A stretch of DNA of 64,000 bases from Plesiomonas sp051652165 (GCF_051652165.1 NZ_JBOFTR010000016.1:124001-188000), one strand, 5' to 3'; shown: positions 43,190-53,801, counted from the stretch's first letter. The notes: generated by a model from the letters alone, not told the origin. Numbers and translations: made by a program.

Positions 43190-45169
43190 CTATTTTTTTA
43201 TACCCACTCGTTTTGTTTCTGTGGTTTTTGCGCTTGCTCTTTTTTTTGTTGCCTCGGTACGTTTGCGAGTACCCTTTACGTGTTGTACTGCCGTAGATGG
43301 TATCTGTTGGATGCCACTTAATGCCTGTGGTGTACGTGACTGTCTAGCCTTTTCAATGAGTTGCTGCAACTGTGCAATCAATGGCTGCATAAAGTCATCA
43401 TAACAGCACTGTTTTTCACTGACTGCGGTCAAAGTTGACTCCCACTGCGCAGTCATATCCGGTCGAGTAGCAACATCCGGTAAGCTGTGGATCAGCGCAC
43501 GCCCAGCGGGTGTTGATTGAATCGTACGCCCTTTTTTGTGCAAAAATTGCCGCTTAAACAGTAGTTCGATAATGCCAGCTCGGGTCGCCTCCGTGCCTAA
43601 ACCGTCGGTTGCGCGTAGCACTTTTTTCAGATCTTTATCTTGTACAAAACGGGCGATACCTGTCATCGCAGAAAGCAGTGTTGCATCGGTAAAAGCGCGC
43701 GGTGGCTGGGTCTCTTTGTGCAGCACTTCACCGTGATCACAGGTTAGAACATCCCCTTTACTGACGGCGGGTAACGGCGCGCTGCTCTCATCATCTTTCT
43801 CTTCATCTTGCTTGCCTTGCAACGCTTTCCAGCCGGCGGTTTGCAAGTTACGCGCCTGTGCATGGAATTTACCGCCATCAATAGTCAGACGAATTTTGCA
43901 TTTACGATACTCGGCATCCGCGCAAAATTGCATCAAGTATTGACGAGCAATCAAGGTATACACTTTTTGTTCATCCGCCGTTAGATTGGCCGGTTTCGTG
44001 CGGGCGGTTGGAATAATGGCATGGTGAGCATCTACTTTGCCATCATCCCAACAGCGTCCACGTTGTTGTGCGTCAAACCCTGCATGTGAAGCATCAAGCG
44101 AGGCAGCATGTACCGTCAACGCATTCAGTACCGCATGCCGATCAGCAAAATGCTCTGCGGGTAAGTAGCGGCTATCAGATCGTGGATAGGTGATCAGTTT
44201 ATGCGTTTCATATAGCTTCTGGCAGGTATCCAACACCTGCTGGGCACTCAGCCCAAAGGCCTTCGCAGCATCAATTTGCAACGCTGAAAGTGAAAAAGGC
44301 AGTGGTGGTTGCTCTTTTTCGCGCTTATCTTCGTAATCATCAACCTGCGCGGGTTGACCGCTGATCCTTGCGGCAACATGCTGCGCCAGTTTCAGGCTGA
44401 TAATCCGCCCCTCTTCATCCTGATAGGGCTCAGTAGCTTCACTCGGCTGCCACTGTGCGCAGAAGGTTTCGTGGGTAGGTGTTTGAATATGCGCCCGCAC
44501 TTCATAATAGGTTCGGGGAATAAAGTGCTCTATCTCTTCATCACGCCGCACCACTAAGCCCAAAATCGGGGTCTGCACCCGCCCAACCGAAAGCACACCC
44601 TTGTAACCTGCCCGCTGGCCAAGCAGTGTGTAGGCACGGGTCATGTTTATGCCATATAGCCAATCGGCGCGCGCACGCGCCAGCGCGGAAACACACAGGG
44701 GAATAAACTCCCGATTAGGCCGCAGGCGGCTAATCGCCCGCGTAACAGCCGAAGGGTTTAAATCATTAATCAGGCAACGCTGAATATCCGTTGCAGCCGC
44801 TGCCGATAACGGCAGGTATTGCAGCACTTCATCCACCAAAAGTTGCCCTTCTCGGTCAGGGTCACCGGCATGGACAATTTGTGTCGCCTTTTTGACCAAT
44901 GAGGCCAATACGTTGAGCTGTTTGCGGGAGGAGGGTTTCGGTTGCAACTGCCATTTTTGCGGCACTATCGGTAAATGCAGTAAATTCCACCGTGCATACT
45001 GCTCGCCATAGGCATCAGGCTCGGCTTGCTCAAGCAAGTGGCCGATACACCAGCTCACCACATTTCCCTCACCGCACTCAATATAGCCATCTTGCTTTCG
45101 GTGTGGTTTTGGCAATACATCGGCAATAGCACGACCAAGACTGGGTTTTTCCGCGATGAAAAGACGCAT
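43190..45169 (-). CDS. topB: DNA topoisomerase III
   Basis: A type IA topoisomerase that decatenates DNA and works with RecQ. About 659 aa (E. coli 653). The Toprim domain starts MRLFIAEKPSLGRAIADVLP with Glu7; the second acid pair is HAGDPDREGQLLVDE. The active-site Tyr lies in ITYPRSDSRYLP. The C-terminal 28 residues are strongly basic (Lys/Arg/Thr-rich). ATG 45169 is preferred over the TTG at 45175 because the conserved sequence begins there. Confidence 0.97.
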   Translation of the reverse strand: MRLFIAEKPSLGRAIADVLPKPHRKQDGYIECGEGNVVSWCIGHLLEQAEPDAYGEQYARWNLLHLPIVPQKWQLQPKPSSRKQLNVLASLVKKATQIVHAGDPDREGQLLVDEVLQYLPLSAAAATDIQRCLINDLNPSAVTRAISRLRPNREFIPLCVSALARARADWLYGINMTRAYTLLGQRAGYKGVLSVGRVQTPILGLVVRRDEEIEHFIPRTYYEVRAHIQTPTHETFCAQWQPSEATEPYQDEEGRIISLKLAQHVAARISGQPAQVDDYEDKREKEQPPLPFSLSALQIDAAKAFGLSAQQVLDTCQKLYETHKLITYPRSDSRYLPAEHFADRHAVLNALTVHAASLDASHAGFDAQQRGRCWDDGKVDAHHAIIPTARTKPANLTADEQKVYTLIARQYLMQFCADAEYRKCKIRLTIDGGKFHAQARNLQTAGWKALQGKQDEEKDDESSAPLPAVSKGDVLTCDHGEVLHKETQPPRAFTDATLLSAMTGIARFVQDKDLKKVLRATDGLGTEATRAGIIELLFKRQFLHKKGRTIQSTPAGRALIHSLPDVATRPDMTAQWESTLTAVSEKQCCYDDFMQPLIAQLQQLIEKARQSRTPQALSGIQQIPSTAVQHVKGTRKRTEATKKRASAKTTETKRVGIKK

Positions 45170-45285
45170 TGACAACCTTTATGATAAATCGCTTTGTGAT
45201 ATACAGCATAAACCGTGAAGCACAGACCACATGAGCGTGCCATGTGGCCTGTGTAATAATGTAAAAAGCAGCTACCCGGCATAGG

Positions 45286-46386
45286 TTAAATACCTTGATT
45301 TCTCAAGTATGCTTCAACATCTTGATACGTGCCCCTAAAACAGATGCGGTCAGCTTTTTTGCCCAGTTGATACTGATACATTGGGTCGTAATACTCAACC
45401 AGTAGTGGCGTTAACCAGCTCATATGTACATCTGCTGATTGGCCCTGCTGATGCTGAATCAGGGCATTCTCCAACAGCTCGGTGATCTCTTGAAAACGGG
45501 TCACTCCTAAGCGTTTACGAATACCGAATAAGCCATGACGCAAGTAATCAGCAAACTGCATCCAACCTTGTTGCTCGCCATACACACTGATAAAGCCGTT
45601 CAACATAAAATCAACGTACTCTTCACGCAGGCGAACTAGCCGAACGTCAACAGGGTCATCAATCACCGCAATTTTTGCTTCTGTCATTGATTGGAATAGT
45701 TCTAGCGGTACGTGTGCCGAACCGATAATCCGCCCCTCATCTTCGAGAACCAGAGAGGTTGCACCGCTATCCATACACTTGAGCAGTTCAATGGCTAACT
45801 GATTTTCAAACCCAATTTGGGTAGATTGCTCAACCACCATCCGACCAAAAGAAGAGCCACGATGACGGGCTGCGCCTTCCAGATCAGCACTGTTAGGCAG
45901 TGATTTAATCAGGCGCGTTTTGCCGCTGCCAGTGTTGCCGCCAACCAGTATCATTGGCAATGTTGCCGCTTCAACGGTCTGATCCATTAAAAAACGGCGT
46001 AAGGCTTTGTAACCCCCTTCAATTAATGGGTAGTCTACTCCAGCCTCTTTCAACCATGCTTGGGTGATGTGTGAGCGTTGGCCACCACGAAAGCAGTACA
46101 TGTAACCCTGCGGATGTGTATGGCAATAGGCTGTCCACGCGGCAAGACGTGCGCTTTTTACCTCATCACGCACTAAATTATGCCCTAAGCGTAGTGCATG
46201 CTCAGGCCCTTCTTCTTTGTAACAGATCCCGACCGCTTCTCGCTCACGATCATTCATCAGCGGTAAGTTAACTGAAGTCGGGAATGCGCCTTGTAAATAT
46301 TCAACCGGCGCGCGCACATCCATGAGCGGGGTATCCGTTAAAAACAGCGTGCGAAAATCCACTTCAGCTGCATTTAAACGCGGCAT
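45286..46386 (-). CDS. selU: tRNA 2-selenouridine synthase SelU
   Basis: Converts 2-thiouridine to 2-selenouridine at the wobble position of tRNA-Lys, -Glu and -Gln, via a geranyl intermediate, using selenophosphate from SelD. It is 366 aa. An N-terminal rhodanese domain has its Cys in YCFRGGQRS (about residue 98), and a P-loop domain has GGNTGSGKTRL. It overlaps the selD end by 13 bases, so the enzyme and its donor synthase are coupled. Confidence 0.96.
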   Translation of the reverse strand: MPRLNAAEVDFRTLFLTDTPLMDVRAPVEYLQGAFPTSVNLPLMNDREREAVGICYKEEGPEHALRLGHNLVRDEVKSARLAAWTAYCHTHPQGYMYCFRGGQRSHITQAWLKEAGVDYPLIEGGYKALRRFLMDQTVEAATLPMILVGGNTGSGKTRLIKSLPNSADLEGAARHRGSSFGRMVVEQSTQIGFENQLAIELLKCMDSGATSLVLEDEGRIIGSAHVPLELFQSMTEAKIAVIDDPVDVRLVRLREEYVDFMLNGFISVYGEQQGWMQFADYLRHGLFGIRKRLGVTRFQEITELLENALIQHQQGQSADVHMSWLTPLLVEYYDPMYQYQLGKKADRICFRGTYQDVEAYLRNQGI

Positions 46387-47435
46387 GCTTTAACCTCGAT
46401 CAGGGCAGTATCTGGTGCACCTTGCAGTGCATGTTGGTGCAATTCACCAATGGCTGAGAGCGTCAGATTATGGCGGGCAGCTACAGCCTGAACGTCGGCT
46501 TCAGCATCAGGACGTACAGCCAGTAATAATCCGCCAGAGGTTTGCGGATCACACAATAAATTACGCTGTAAATCCGTCAGCGGCGCAATTAAATGGCCAT
46601 AGCTGTCGAAATTACGCAGCGTACCGCCAGGCACACACCCCTCGGCAATATAGGCTTCTACCGCATCGAGTTTTGGCACAGTATCAAACCACAAGGTTGC
46701 CGTCAGAGAAGAGCCCTGACACATTTCACTTAAGTGGCCTAGCAAACCAAAACCGGTAACATCGGTCATTGCCGTAACGCCGGTTAAGTGGGCAAAATCA
46801 GCGCCTGATGTGTTCATCTGGCACATAGTCTCCGTTGCTACACCCACATGTTCTGGGCGTAGTTTGCCTTTTTTCTCTGCGGTGGTCAGCACACCAATAC
46901 CCAGCGGCTTAGTTAGATAGAGCTTACAACCGGCCTCTGCCGCACTGTTCTTTTTCACCAAGGCTGTTTCAACAATCCCGGTAACGGCAAGACCAAAAAT
47001 CGGTTCAGGCGCATCAATTGAGTGGCCACCTGCCAGTGCAATACCCGCCTGCTGACACGCATAACGCCCGCCATCAATCACTTTTTGGGCAACTTCAGCC
47101 GGTAATTTGGCAATCGGCCAACCCAAAATAGCTATCGCCATAATAGGTTTTCCGCCCATTGCGTACACATCACTAATGGCATTGGTGGCGGCGATACGGC
47201 CAAAATCAAAAGGATCATCCACAATCGGCATAAAAAAGTCGGTGGTACTGATAATGCCTGTGCCATTGCCAATATCGTAAACAGCCGCATCATCTTTGGT
47301 TTCGTTGCCAACCAATAAATTCGGGTCTGCAAACTTCTGCATTTCTGAATGCAAAATCGTATCAAGTACTTTTGGCGAAATTTTACAGCCGCAACCTGCA
47401 CCGTGGCTGTACTGGGTTAAACGCAGAGCTTCCAT
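46374..47435 (-). CDS. selD: Selenide, water dikinase SelD
   Basis: Makes selenophosphate from selenide and ATP for selenocysteine and selenouridine synthesis. It is 353 aa from ATG 47435 (MEALRLTQYSHGAGCGCK), preceded by AGGA about 9 bases upstream; a longer reading from 47486 is not conserved. The catalytic residues are Cys15 and Lys18 here (Cys17 and Lys20 in E. coli), so this is the Cys form, with no in-frame UGA. The ATP-binding GNETKDDAAVYDIGNG is kept. Confidence 0.97.
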   Translation of the reverse strand: MEALRLTQYSHGAGCGCKISPKVLDTILHSEMQKFADPNLLVGNETKDDAAVYDIGNGTGIISTTDFFMPIVDDPFDFGRIAATNAISDVYAMGGKPIMAIAILGWPIAKLPAEVAQKVIDGGRYACQQAGIALAGGHSIDAPEPIFGLAVTGIVETALVKKNSAAEAGCKLYLTKPLGIGVLTTAEKKGKLRPEHVGVATETMCQMNTSGADFAHLTGVTAMTDVTGFGLLGHLSEMCQGSSLTATLWFDTVPKLDAVEAYIAEGCVPGGTLRNFDSYGHLIAPLTDLQRNLLCDPQTSGGLLLAVRPDAEADVQAVAARHNLTLSAIGELHQHALQGAPDTALIEVKACRV

Positions 47436-47597
47436 GGGAAAAAATCCTATCATCAAATTATGAAAATGACAGGCGTGCCGTAACACGCAATGCGCCTATT
47501 ATAAGCGCGCATAGCGTGAGATGCTCAAAAATGATGGGTGTTGTGGGTGATAAAGTACGATAAAAGCCTATCTCGTGGAATAAATCACCGATTCACA

Positions 47598-48146
47598 TTA
47601 AAAATGTCTGACAAAAGGTGAAATATCAGCCGGTTTAACTTTTTGTGGTGTTAACGGCGTTGTTCCCAGATAGAGAAAGCCCACCAGCGCATCTTGTTCA
47701 TTACACCCAAAAGCCGCTTTTATACGCTGATCTTCTGTCCATTTGCCACTGCGCCAGATACCGCCAAAACCGAGTGCAACGGCTGCCATTTGCATAGCCT
47801 GAACTGCGCAACCTGCCGACATAATCTGCTCCCAGTGTGGCACTTTGGGGTGATCGCAACAGTGCGCAGCTACCGCAATAATCAGCGGTGCGCGAAACGG
47901 CGCTTGGCGTGATTTTTCGATAAATTCGGCAGGTTCGTGGTCTTGCTCGGCCACGCTGACCAGCAGATCACTAAAACGTTGCAATCCGTCACCCTCTATC
48001 AGGGTAAAACGCCACGGCTGCAATGCGCCGTGATCAGGCGCACGCATACCCGCGCGAATAATGGTATCGAGTGCCTCGCCCTGTGGTGCGGGGGCTTGCA
48101 GACGTGAAGCCGAACGGCGGTGCAACAGTAAATCCAACGCGTGCAT
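47598..48146 (-). CDS. ydjA: Nitroreductase-family protein YdjA
   Basis: A 182-aa FMN-dependent oxidoreductase of the small YdjA type, which lacks the extended helix of larger nitroreductases. Conserved segments: RRSASRL (FMN phosphate), RAPDHGALQPWRF, SAGCAVQAMQMAAVALGFGGIWRSG. ATG 48146 (MHALDLL) has GGGAG 7 bases upstream and matches E. coli; the longer reading from 48173 does not. Physiological substrate unknown. E. coli keeps it between selD and sppA, as here. Confidence 0.95.
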   Translation of the reverse strand: MHALDLLLHRRSASRLQAPAPQGEALDTIIRAGMRAPDHGALQPWRFTLIEGDGLQRFSDLLVSVAEQDHEPAEFIEKSRQAPFRAPLIIAVAAHCCDHPKVPHWEQIMSAGCAVQAMQMAAVALGFGGIWRSGKWTEDQRIKAAFGCNEQDALVGFLYLGTTPLTPQKVKPADISPFVRHF

Positions 48147-48397
48147 AGGTAACTCCCTGCGTAAACCTTGCATAAAGCTTTGTATAAAAAATAGCGCCTG
48201 ACTGTAACGGCTGTTACAGCAAGGTGACAGTGAACGTACAAGTAAACACTGTTGTTAGATTACCATGCTCAACTGCCGCCTAACAAATACGAATAGTTCT
48301 CAATTGTAAGTTATCTGCGATCTACCGTCTATGAGTGATCACGTATTAGTGATCATAGCTATTTAGTATCAAATGTTAGTCACTACTACGCATACAA

Positions 48398-50494
48398 TTA
48401 CAGACGCGACGCGACCTCTGCACCCTGACGAATCGCACGTTTTGCATCTAGCTCACTGGCCACATCAGCTCCACCAATCACATGAGGCTTACGCCCTAAT
48501 GCCAGTAGTTGATCGGCCAGCTCACGCAGCGGCTCTTGCCCCGTACACAAAATAATGTTGTCGACCGCCAGAATTTGGCGCTGACCGGCATATTCAATAT
48601 GTAGCCCTTGATCATCAATGTTGTGGTACTGAACACCAGCCCACATCTGCACATTATGCTGCTGTAAACTCGCACGGTGTATCCAGCCGGTGGTTTTCCC
48701 CAATCCCGCCCCGACTTTGCTCTCTTTACGTTGTAGCAGCCAGATTTCACGTTGTGTGACTGGTGCAACAGCCAGTTGTAACCCGCCACGCGCCTTGATT
48801 TGCGTATCAATACCCCACTCTTTCAGCCAGTGGGTAATATCCTGTTGATGATTCTGCTCTTGTATTGAGTTAGCCGACACAACAGCCAAATACTCAGCCA
48901 CATCAAAGCCGATACCCCCCGCACCGATAATCGCCACACGTTTACCCACCGGATGATGATCGCGCAGTACATCGAGATAACTCAGTACGGTTGGGTGATC
49001 AATTCCCGCGATCGGCGGCACGCGCGGAACAATACCGGTAGCAATAATCACCTCATCAAAGCCCGTCAGCATGGCCGCATCAACCCGCTGATTTAGGCGC
49101 ACATCAACCGCATTGTCGGCCAGCCGTGCGGCAAAATAGCGCAGCGTTTCGGTAAACTCTGCTTTACCGGGGATCTGGCTGGCATAATTAAACTGCCCAC
49201 CAATCTGATGGTGTTGTTCAAACAGCGTAACCTGATGCCCGCACTCTGCGGCAACACAGGCCGCAGATAACCCCGCTGGCCCTGCGCCCACAATGGCAAC
49301 CCGTTTTGGTGCTGCGCTGCGCAAATAACGCAACTCGGTTTCATACCCAGCCTGCGGGTTGACCAAACAGCTCGCTCGCTTGCCAATAAATACGTGATCT
49401 AAACAGGCCTGATTGCAGGCAATACAGGTATTGATACGGTCAGCCTGATTGCTGGCCGCTTTGCGCACAAAGTCAGGATCTGCCAAAAACGGGCGTGCCA
49501 TTGAAACCATATCGGCATCCCCACGGGCCAGAATATCCTCGGCAATTTGTGGTGTATTAATGCGATTGGTGGTGATCAGCGGAATATTTACCTCCGCACG
49601 CAAACGCGCAGTTACCCAGCTAAATGCTCCGCGCGGCACACAAGTTGCAATTGTCGGCACACGTGCCTCATGCCAGCCAATACCGGTATTGAGCAATGTT
49701 ACTCCCGCACTCTCAAGTGCTTTGGCCAGTAACACAACTTCATCCCAACTGCTTCCCTGTTCAACCAAATCCAGCATTGATAAACGAAAGATAATAATAA
49801 AATCACGTCCGACCCGCTCACGCACAGCACGCACAATTTCTAGTGGGAAACGGCTGCGGGCAGTAAAATCCCCTCCCCAGCCATCGGTACGGTGATTGGT
49901 TCGGGCACAAATAAACTGATTAATCAGATACCCTTCTGATCCCATAATTTCAATGCCGTGATAACCCGCCTCTTGCGCTAAAATCGCAGTTTGGGCGAAA
50001 TCACGTATCGTATTATGAATTTGGCGTACAGATAATGTGCTAGGTTTGAAGGGCGTGATAGGAGAGCGTATAGCAGAAGGGGCAACTGAAAACGGATGGT
50101 AAGCGTAACGCCCGGCATGCAAAATTTGCAGGCAAATTTTACCACCAGCTTCTGTCACGGTGGTCGTCACTTTACGGTGTTTACCCACCTGCCATGGAAA
50201 GCTTAACTGCGCACCGTGCGGTACTAAACGGCCACGAAAATTGGGTGCAATCCCACCGGTGACAATCAGCCCGACACCACCTTCGGCACGCTGGCGATAA
50301 AACACCGCCAGCTTATCAAATCCGCCGCGAGCCTCTTCAAGACCGGTATGCATTGATCCCATCAATACACGGTTACGTAATTGGGTAAACCCCAAGTCTA
50401 ATGGCTGTAATAAGTGTGGATAAGGTGATGCCGCTGAGAGCAAAACCGGCACGGGCTCAGACAACAAAAGAGAGTGTGGCATAGAGGAAGGCAT
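48398..50494 (-). CDS. fadH: 2,4-dienoyl-CoA reductase (NADPH), FadH
   Basis: Reduces 2,4-dienoyl-CoA so that polyunsaturated fatty acids can enter beta-oxidation. It is 698 aa (E. coli 672; about 25 extra residues at the start). Domains: OYE-like FMN TIM-barrel (about 30-370), a 4Fe-4S cluster site CIACNQACLD with a further Cys, then an FAD/NADPH disulfide-reductase-like half (GAGPAGLSAA and GAGGIGFDVA). ATG 50494 has AAGGA about 9 bases upstream. A FadR operator sits 22 bases further up. Confidence 0.96.
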   Translation of the reverse strand: MPSSMPHSLLLSEPVPVLLSAASPYPHLLQPLDLGFTQLRNRVLMGSMHTGLEEARGGFDKLAVFYRQRAEGGVGLIVTGGIAPNFRGRLVPHGAQLSFPWQVGKHRKVTTTVTEAGGKICLQILHAGRYAYHPFSVAPSAIRSPITPFKPSTLSVRQIHNTIRDFAQTAILAQEAGYHGIEIMGSEGYLINQFICARTNHRTDGWGGDFTARSRFPLEIVRAVRERVGRDFIIIFRLSMLDLVEQGSSWDEVVLLAKALESAGVTLLNTGIGWHEARVPTIATCVPRGAFSWVTARLRAEVNIPLITTNRINTPQIAEDILARGDADMVSMARPFLADPDFVRKAASNQADRINTCIACNQACLDHVFIGKRASCLVNPQAGYETELRYLRSAAPKRVAIVGAGPAGLSAACVAAECGHQVTLFEQHHQIGGQFNYASQIPGKAEFTETLRYFAARLADNAVDVRLNQRVDAAMLTGFDEVIIATGIVPRVPPIAGIDHPTVLSYLDVLRDHHPVGKRVAIIGAGGIGFDVAEYLAVVSANSIQEQNHQQDITHWLKEWGIDTQIKARGGLQLAVAPVTQREIWLLQRKESKVGAGLGKTTGWIHRASLQQHNVQMWAGVQYHNIDDQGLHIEYAGQRQILAVDNIILCTGQEPLRELADQLLALGRKPHVIGGADVASELDAKRAIRQGAEVASRL

Positions 50495-50512
50495 ACATAA
50501 CTGTCCTTATTA

Positions 50513-50529
50513 TTATGGTCTGACCAGCT
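50513..50529 (-). promoter_or_regulatory. FadR operator at fadH
   Basis: TTATGGTCTGACCAGCT contains the perfectly symmetric TGGTC-T-GACCA core (50516-50526) of the FadR consensus. It lies 22-32 bases upstream of the fadH start, where bound FadR would block transcription. fadR itself is at 62480-63199. Confidence 0.7.
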
Positions 50530-50701
50530 TACGAAAGCCCGTAAACAACCGCAAACAATTTATTTACATTTTGCAGGTGTCATACAACAAACCAATATAC
50601 AACTTATAGCGAAACAGTATGAAAAGCTGATCTTTACTGCCGTTCGCGTTACGATATCTTTTATCAACTAATTAATTATCACTTAACTTACTGGAGATAC
50701 C

Positions 50702-52555
50702 ATGCGCTTATTGTGGCGACTGGTTGCAAATTTGTTTAGCTGGGCATGGCGAATCATTAATTTTATTCGCGAAGCCACCCTTAATCTGATGCTGGTTGTA
50801 CTGGTATTAATCGGCATCGTCATTTACGGCTTTTTAAAGCCCGAAAGCCCTAATATTAAACAAGGCGCACTGCTGCTCGATTTAACCGGTGTTATTGTTG
50901 AAGAACCCCGTTTTTCTAATCCAATTCAACAGATGGGACGTGAGTTTTTTGGCAATAACACCAGTATTACAGAAAACTCAGTATTTGAATTAGTTGATGC
51001 TATTCGGCAAGCAAAAACTGACAGCAAAGTTAAAGGTATTGTTTTATATCTCAATAACTTAACCAGTTCCAGCGCACCATCTATTACTTATATAGGTAAA
51101 GCACTGCAAGAGTTTAAAGAGAGTGGAAAACCGGTATATGCTTATGCTGATACCTATTCACAAAGCCAATATTACCTTGCCAGCTATGCCAACAAAATAT
51201 TCATGTCTCCACAAGGTAGTGTTGAGTTAAATGGCTTAGGAATGAATGCGTTATACTACAAAGACTTGCTCGATAAGTTAAAAGTCAATACTCATGTATT
51301 CCGGGTCGGCACATATAAATCTGCCGTAGAGCCCTTTATCCGTAATGATATGTCTACTGAAGCACGTGAAAATACCCAACGTTGGGTTGATTTGATGTGG
51401 AAAAATATCCAAACTGATATTGCAACTAACCGTAAATTACACCCAAGCGATCTTACTCCTACTACCGATACGCTGCTTGCTGATTTGAAAAAACTCAATG
51501 GCGATCGTGCTACTTATGCTCTACAGCATAAACTTGTTGATCAACTGGCCACTCGCCAAGAGATGAGCAGTGCCATGGCAAAAGTGTTTGGTGAAGATAA
51601 AACACCACAAGGCTTTATTGCTACGCACTATCAGCACTATCTCAGTGCTAACCCGCTTGATCGCACCCCGGCAGACGGTAATATCAGCGTTATTATTGCC
51701 AGTGGCGCAATCATGGATGGCACACAGCAACCAGGTAGTATTGGTGGTGATAGTACTGCAGAGTTACTGCGCCAAGCACGTGTTAACAACAAAATTAAAG
51801 CGGTTGTATTACGGGTTGATAGCCCTGGCGGCAGTGCTTTTGCTTCTGAAATTATCCGCAATGAAGTGGTTGCACTGGAAAAAGCCGGTAAACCGGTGGT
51901 GATCTCTATGGGGTCAATGGCCGCATCGGGTGGATACTGGATCTCAGCCGACGCAAGCTATATCGTTGCTAATCCGAACACTATCACCGGCTCTATTGGT
52001 ATTTTCGGTGTGATCAACACCTTTGAGAATACTCTAAACAGCATCGGTGTGAATACAGATGGCGTGTCAACTGGGCCATTAGCAAATCTGAGCATCACCA
52101 AAAAACTTAACCCGTATGTTACCGATCTCATTCAACTCTCAATCGAACACGGTTATCAGCAATTTTTAACACTTGTTGCTCAAGGCCGAAAAATGACCAT
52201 TCCTCAAGTAGATAGTATTGCTCAGGGGCAAGTTTGGTTAGGGGTTGATGCGAAACAAAAAGGGCTGGTTGATGCCTTAGGTGATTTTGATACTGCTGTA
52301 ACCAAAGCGGCTGAATTGGCAAAAATAAAAACACCAAAACTTAATTGGGTCCAACAAACATTGTCCACACGTGACATGATTTTATCGCAATTTAGTGTAC
52401 AAATGCAGACTCTCATTCCCACAAGCATGGTGGTTCCAACCCCACTGATGCAAACGCTTAAAGCATGGCAGCAGCAGACCTCTATGCTGAGTGAATTTAA
52501 TGACCCAAATGGCCGTTACGCATATTGCCTAAACTGCGGACAAGTCACCCATTAG
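50702..52555 (+). CDS. sppA: Signal peptide peptidase A (protease IV)
   Basis: An inner-membrane serine protease that degrades cleaved signal peptides. It is 617 aa (E. coli 618). One TM near residues 22-46, then two S49 domains. The catalytic Lys lies in the N-terminal half (RVGTYKSAVEPF) and the Ser in the C-terminal half (GSMAASGGYWIS). The DSPGGSAFASE loop is conserved. It is divergent from fadH, with a terminator after it. Confidence 0.97.
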   Translation: MRLLWRLVANLFSWAWRIINFIREATLNLMLVVLVLIGIVIYGFLKPESPNIKQGALLLDLTGVIVEEPRFSNPIQQMGREFFGNNTSITENSVFELVDAIRQAKTDSKVKGIVLYLNNLTSSSAPSITYIGKALQEFKESGKPVYAYADTYSQSQYYLASYANKIFMSPQGSVELNGLGMNALYYKDLLDKLKVNTHVFRVGTYKSAVEPFIRNDMSTEARENTQRWVDLMWKNIQTDIATNRKLHPSDLTPTTDTLLADLKKLNGDRATYALQHKLVDQLATRQEMSSAMAKVFGEDKTPQGFIATHYQHYLSANPLDRTPADGNISVIIASGAIMDGTQQPGSIGGDSTAELLRQARVNNKIKAVVLRVDSPGGSAFASEIIRNEVVALEKAGKPVVISMGSMAASGGYWISADASYIVANPNTITGSIGIFGVINTFENTLNSIGVNTDGVSTGPLANLSITKKLNPYVTDLIQLSIEHGYQQFLTLVAQGRKMTIPQVDSIAQGQVWLGVDAKQKGLVDALGDFDTAVTKAAELAKIKTPKLNWVQQTLSTRDMILSQFSVQMQTLIPTSMVVPTPLMQTLKAWQQQTSMLSEFNDPNGRYAYCLNCGQVTH

Positions 52556-52623
52556 TGATTTATTTGAATAAGATAAACAGGGTAAACCGTAAAATTCACC
52601 CTCTATATTGATAAAAATCATCC

Positions 52624-52649
52624 AAGCCCAGTCAATCTGGGCTTTTTTT
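52624..52649 (+). terminator. Terminator of sppA
   Basis: AAGCCCAG / CTGGGCTT with loop TCAAT, followed by a T-run. Confidence 0.9.
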
Positions 52650-52766
52650 CACCATAGACTCTTCTATAATTTACGCCATATAAAGTGCATTTAGCTGCCC
52701 TTTTTCCAATATAGGCCAGATAATCCACCTACTTGGTGTTTTAACGCTCACAATCAGCGGATATTT

Positions 52767-53780
52767 ATGCAGAAAAAATCTATTTATGTTGCCTATACCG
52801 GCGGCACTATCGGCATGCAACACTCAGAGCATGGCTACATTCCCGTCTCTGGCTATATGCAAAAACAACTGGAGCAGATGCCAGAGTTCCATCGTGCCGA
52901 AATGCCCGATTTTAGTATTCATGAATATGCCCCTCTGATCGACTCATCAGATATGACACCCGCTGACTGGCAGCGTATAGCCGATGATATTTACGCCAAC
53001 TACGATCACTATGATGGCTTTGTGATCCTACACGGCACAGACACCATGGCCTACACCGCCTCAGCACTCTCCTTCATGCTGGAAAACTTAAATAAACCCG
53101 TTATCATCACCGGCTCACAAATTCCGTTAGCCGAGCTACGTTCTGATGGCCAAACCAACTTGCTCAACGCCCTCTATCTGGCAGCAACCTACCCCATCAA
53201 TGAAGTAACCCTATTTTTCAACAACAAACTGTTTCGTGGCAACCGGACTACTAAAGCGCATGCTGACGGCTTTGATGCGTTTGCCTCACCCAACTTTCCG
53301 CTTCTCATGGAAGCAGGTATCCATATTCGTCGCATTACGCCATTGACACATACAACAAACAACACTGCGCTAAAACTGCACAGTATTACTCCTCAACCTA
53401 TTGGCGTCGTATCGCTCTATCCGGGTATATCTTCAGAAGTTGTGCGCAACTTTTTGCGCCAACCAGTAAAAGCACTGATTTTACGATCTTACGGAGTAGG
53501 CAATGCTCCTCAACACCCAGCACTGCTGGCCGAACTGCAAGAAGCCGCCAAACGTGGCATTCTTGTTGTAAACCTAACTCAATGTTTCTCAGGTAAAGTC
53601 AACATGGGGGGCTATGCCACTGGCAATGCTCTCGCACAAGCACAGGTAATTAGTGGACACGATATGACCGTTGAAGCTGCACTTGCTAAACTACATTACC
53701 TTCTTAGCCAAGACCTGCCCGTCGATACCATGCGTGCCCTGATGCAACAAAGCTTGTGTGGGGAATTAAGCCGAGATTAA
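52767..53780 (+). CDS. ansA: L-asparaginase type I (cytoplasmic)
   Basis: Hydrolyses asparagine to aspartate and ammonia. It is 337 aa (E. coli AnsA 338), with no signal peptide. Catalytic threonines are visible in AYTGGTIGMQ (near residue 13) and HGTDTMAYTASALSF (near 92), followed by the Lys of the KPVIITGSQ region. RSDGQTNLLNAL is conserved. It follows sppA on the same strand as in E. coli. Confidence 0.97.
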   Translation: MQKKSIYVAYTGGTIGMQHSEHGYIPVSGYMQKQLEQMPEFHRAEMPDFSIHEYAPLIDSSDMTPADWQRIADDIYANYDHYDGFVILHGTDTMAYTASALSFMLENLNKPVIITGSQIPLAELRSDGQTNLLNALYLAATYPINEVTLFFNNKLFRGNRTTKAHADGFDAFASPNFPLLMEAGIHIRRITPLTHTTNNTALKLHSITPQPIGVVSLYPGISSEVVRNFLRQPVKALILRSYGVGNAPQHPALLAELQEAAKRGILVVNLTQCFSGKVNMGGYATGNALAQAQVISGHDMTVEAALAKLHYLLSQDLPVDTMRALMQQSLCGELSRD

Positions 53781-53801
53781 ATAGACAACTGCGCTAAACA
53801 A

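Noticed and set aside
46374..47435. Selenocysteine-containing SelD
   Set aside because: The active-site position is an ordinary Cys codon; there is no in-frame TGA.
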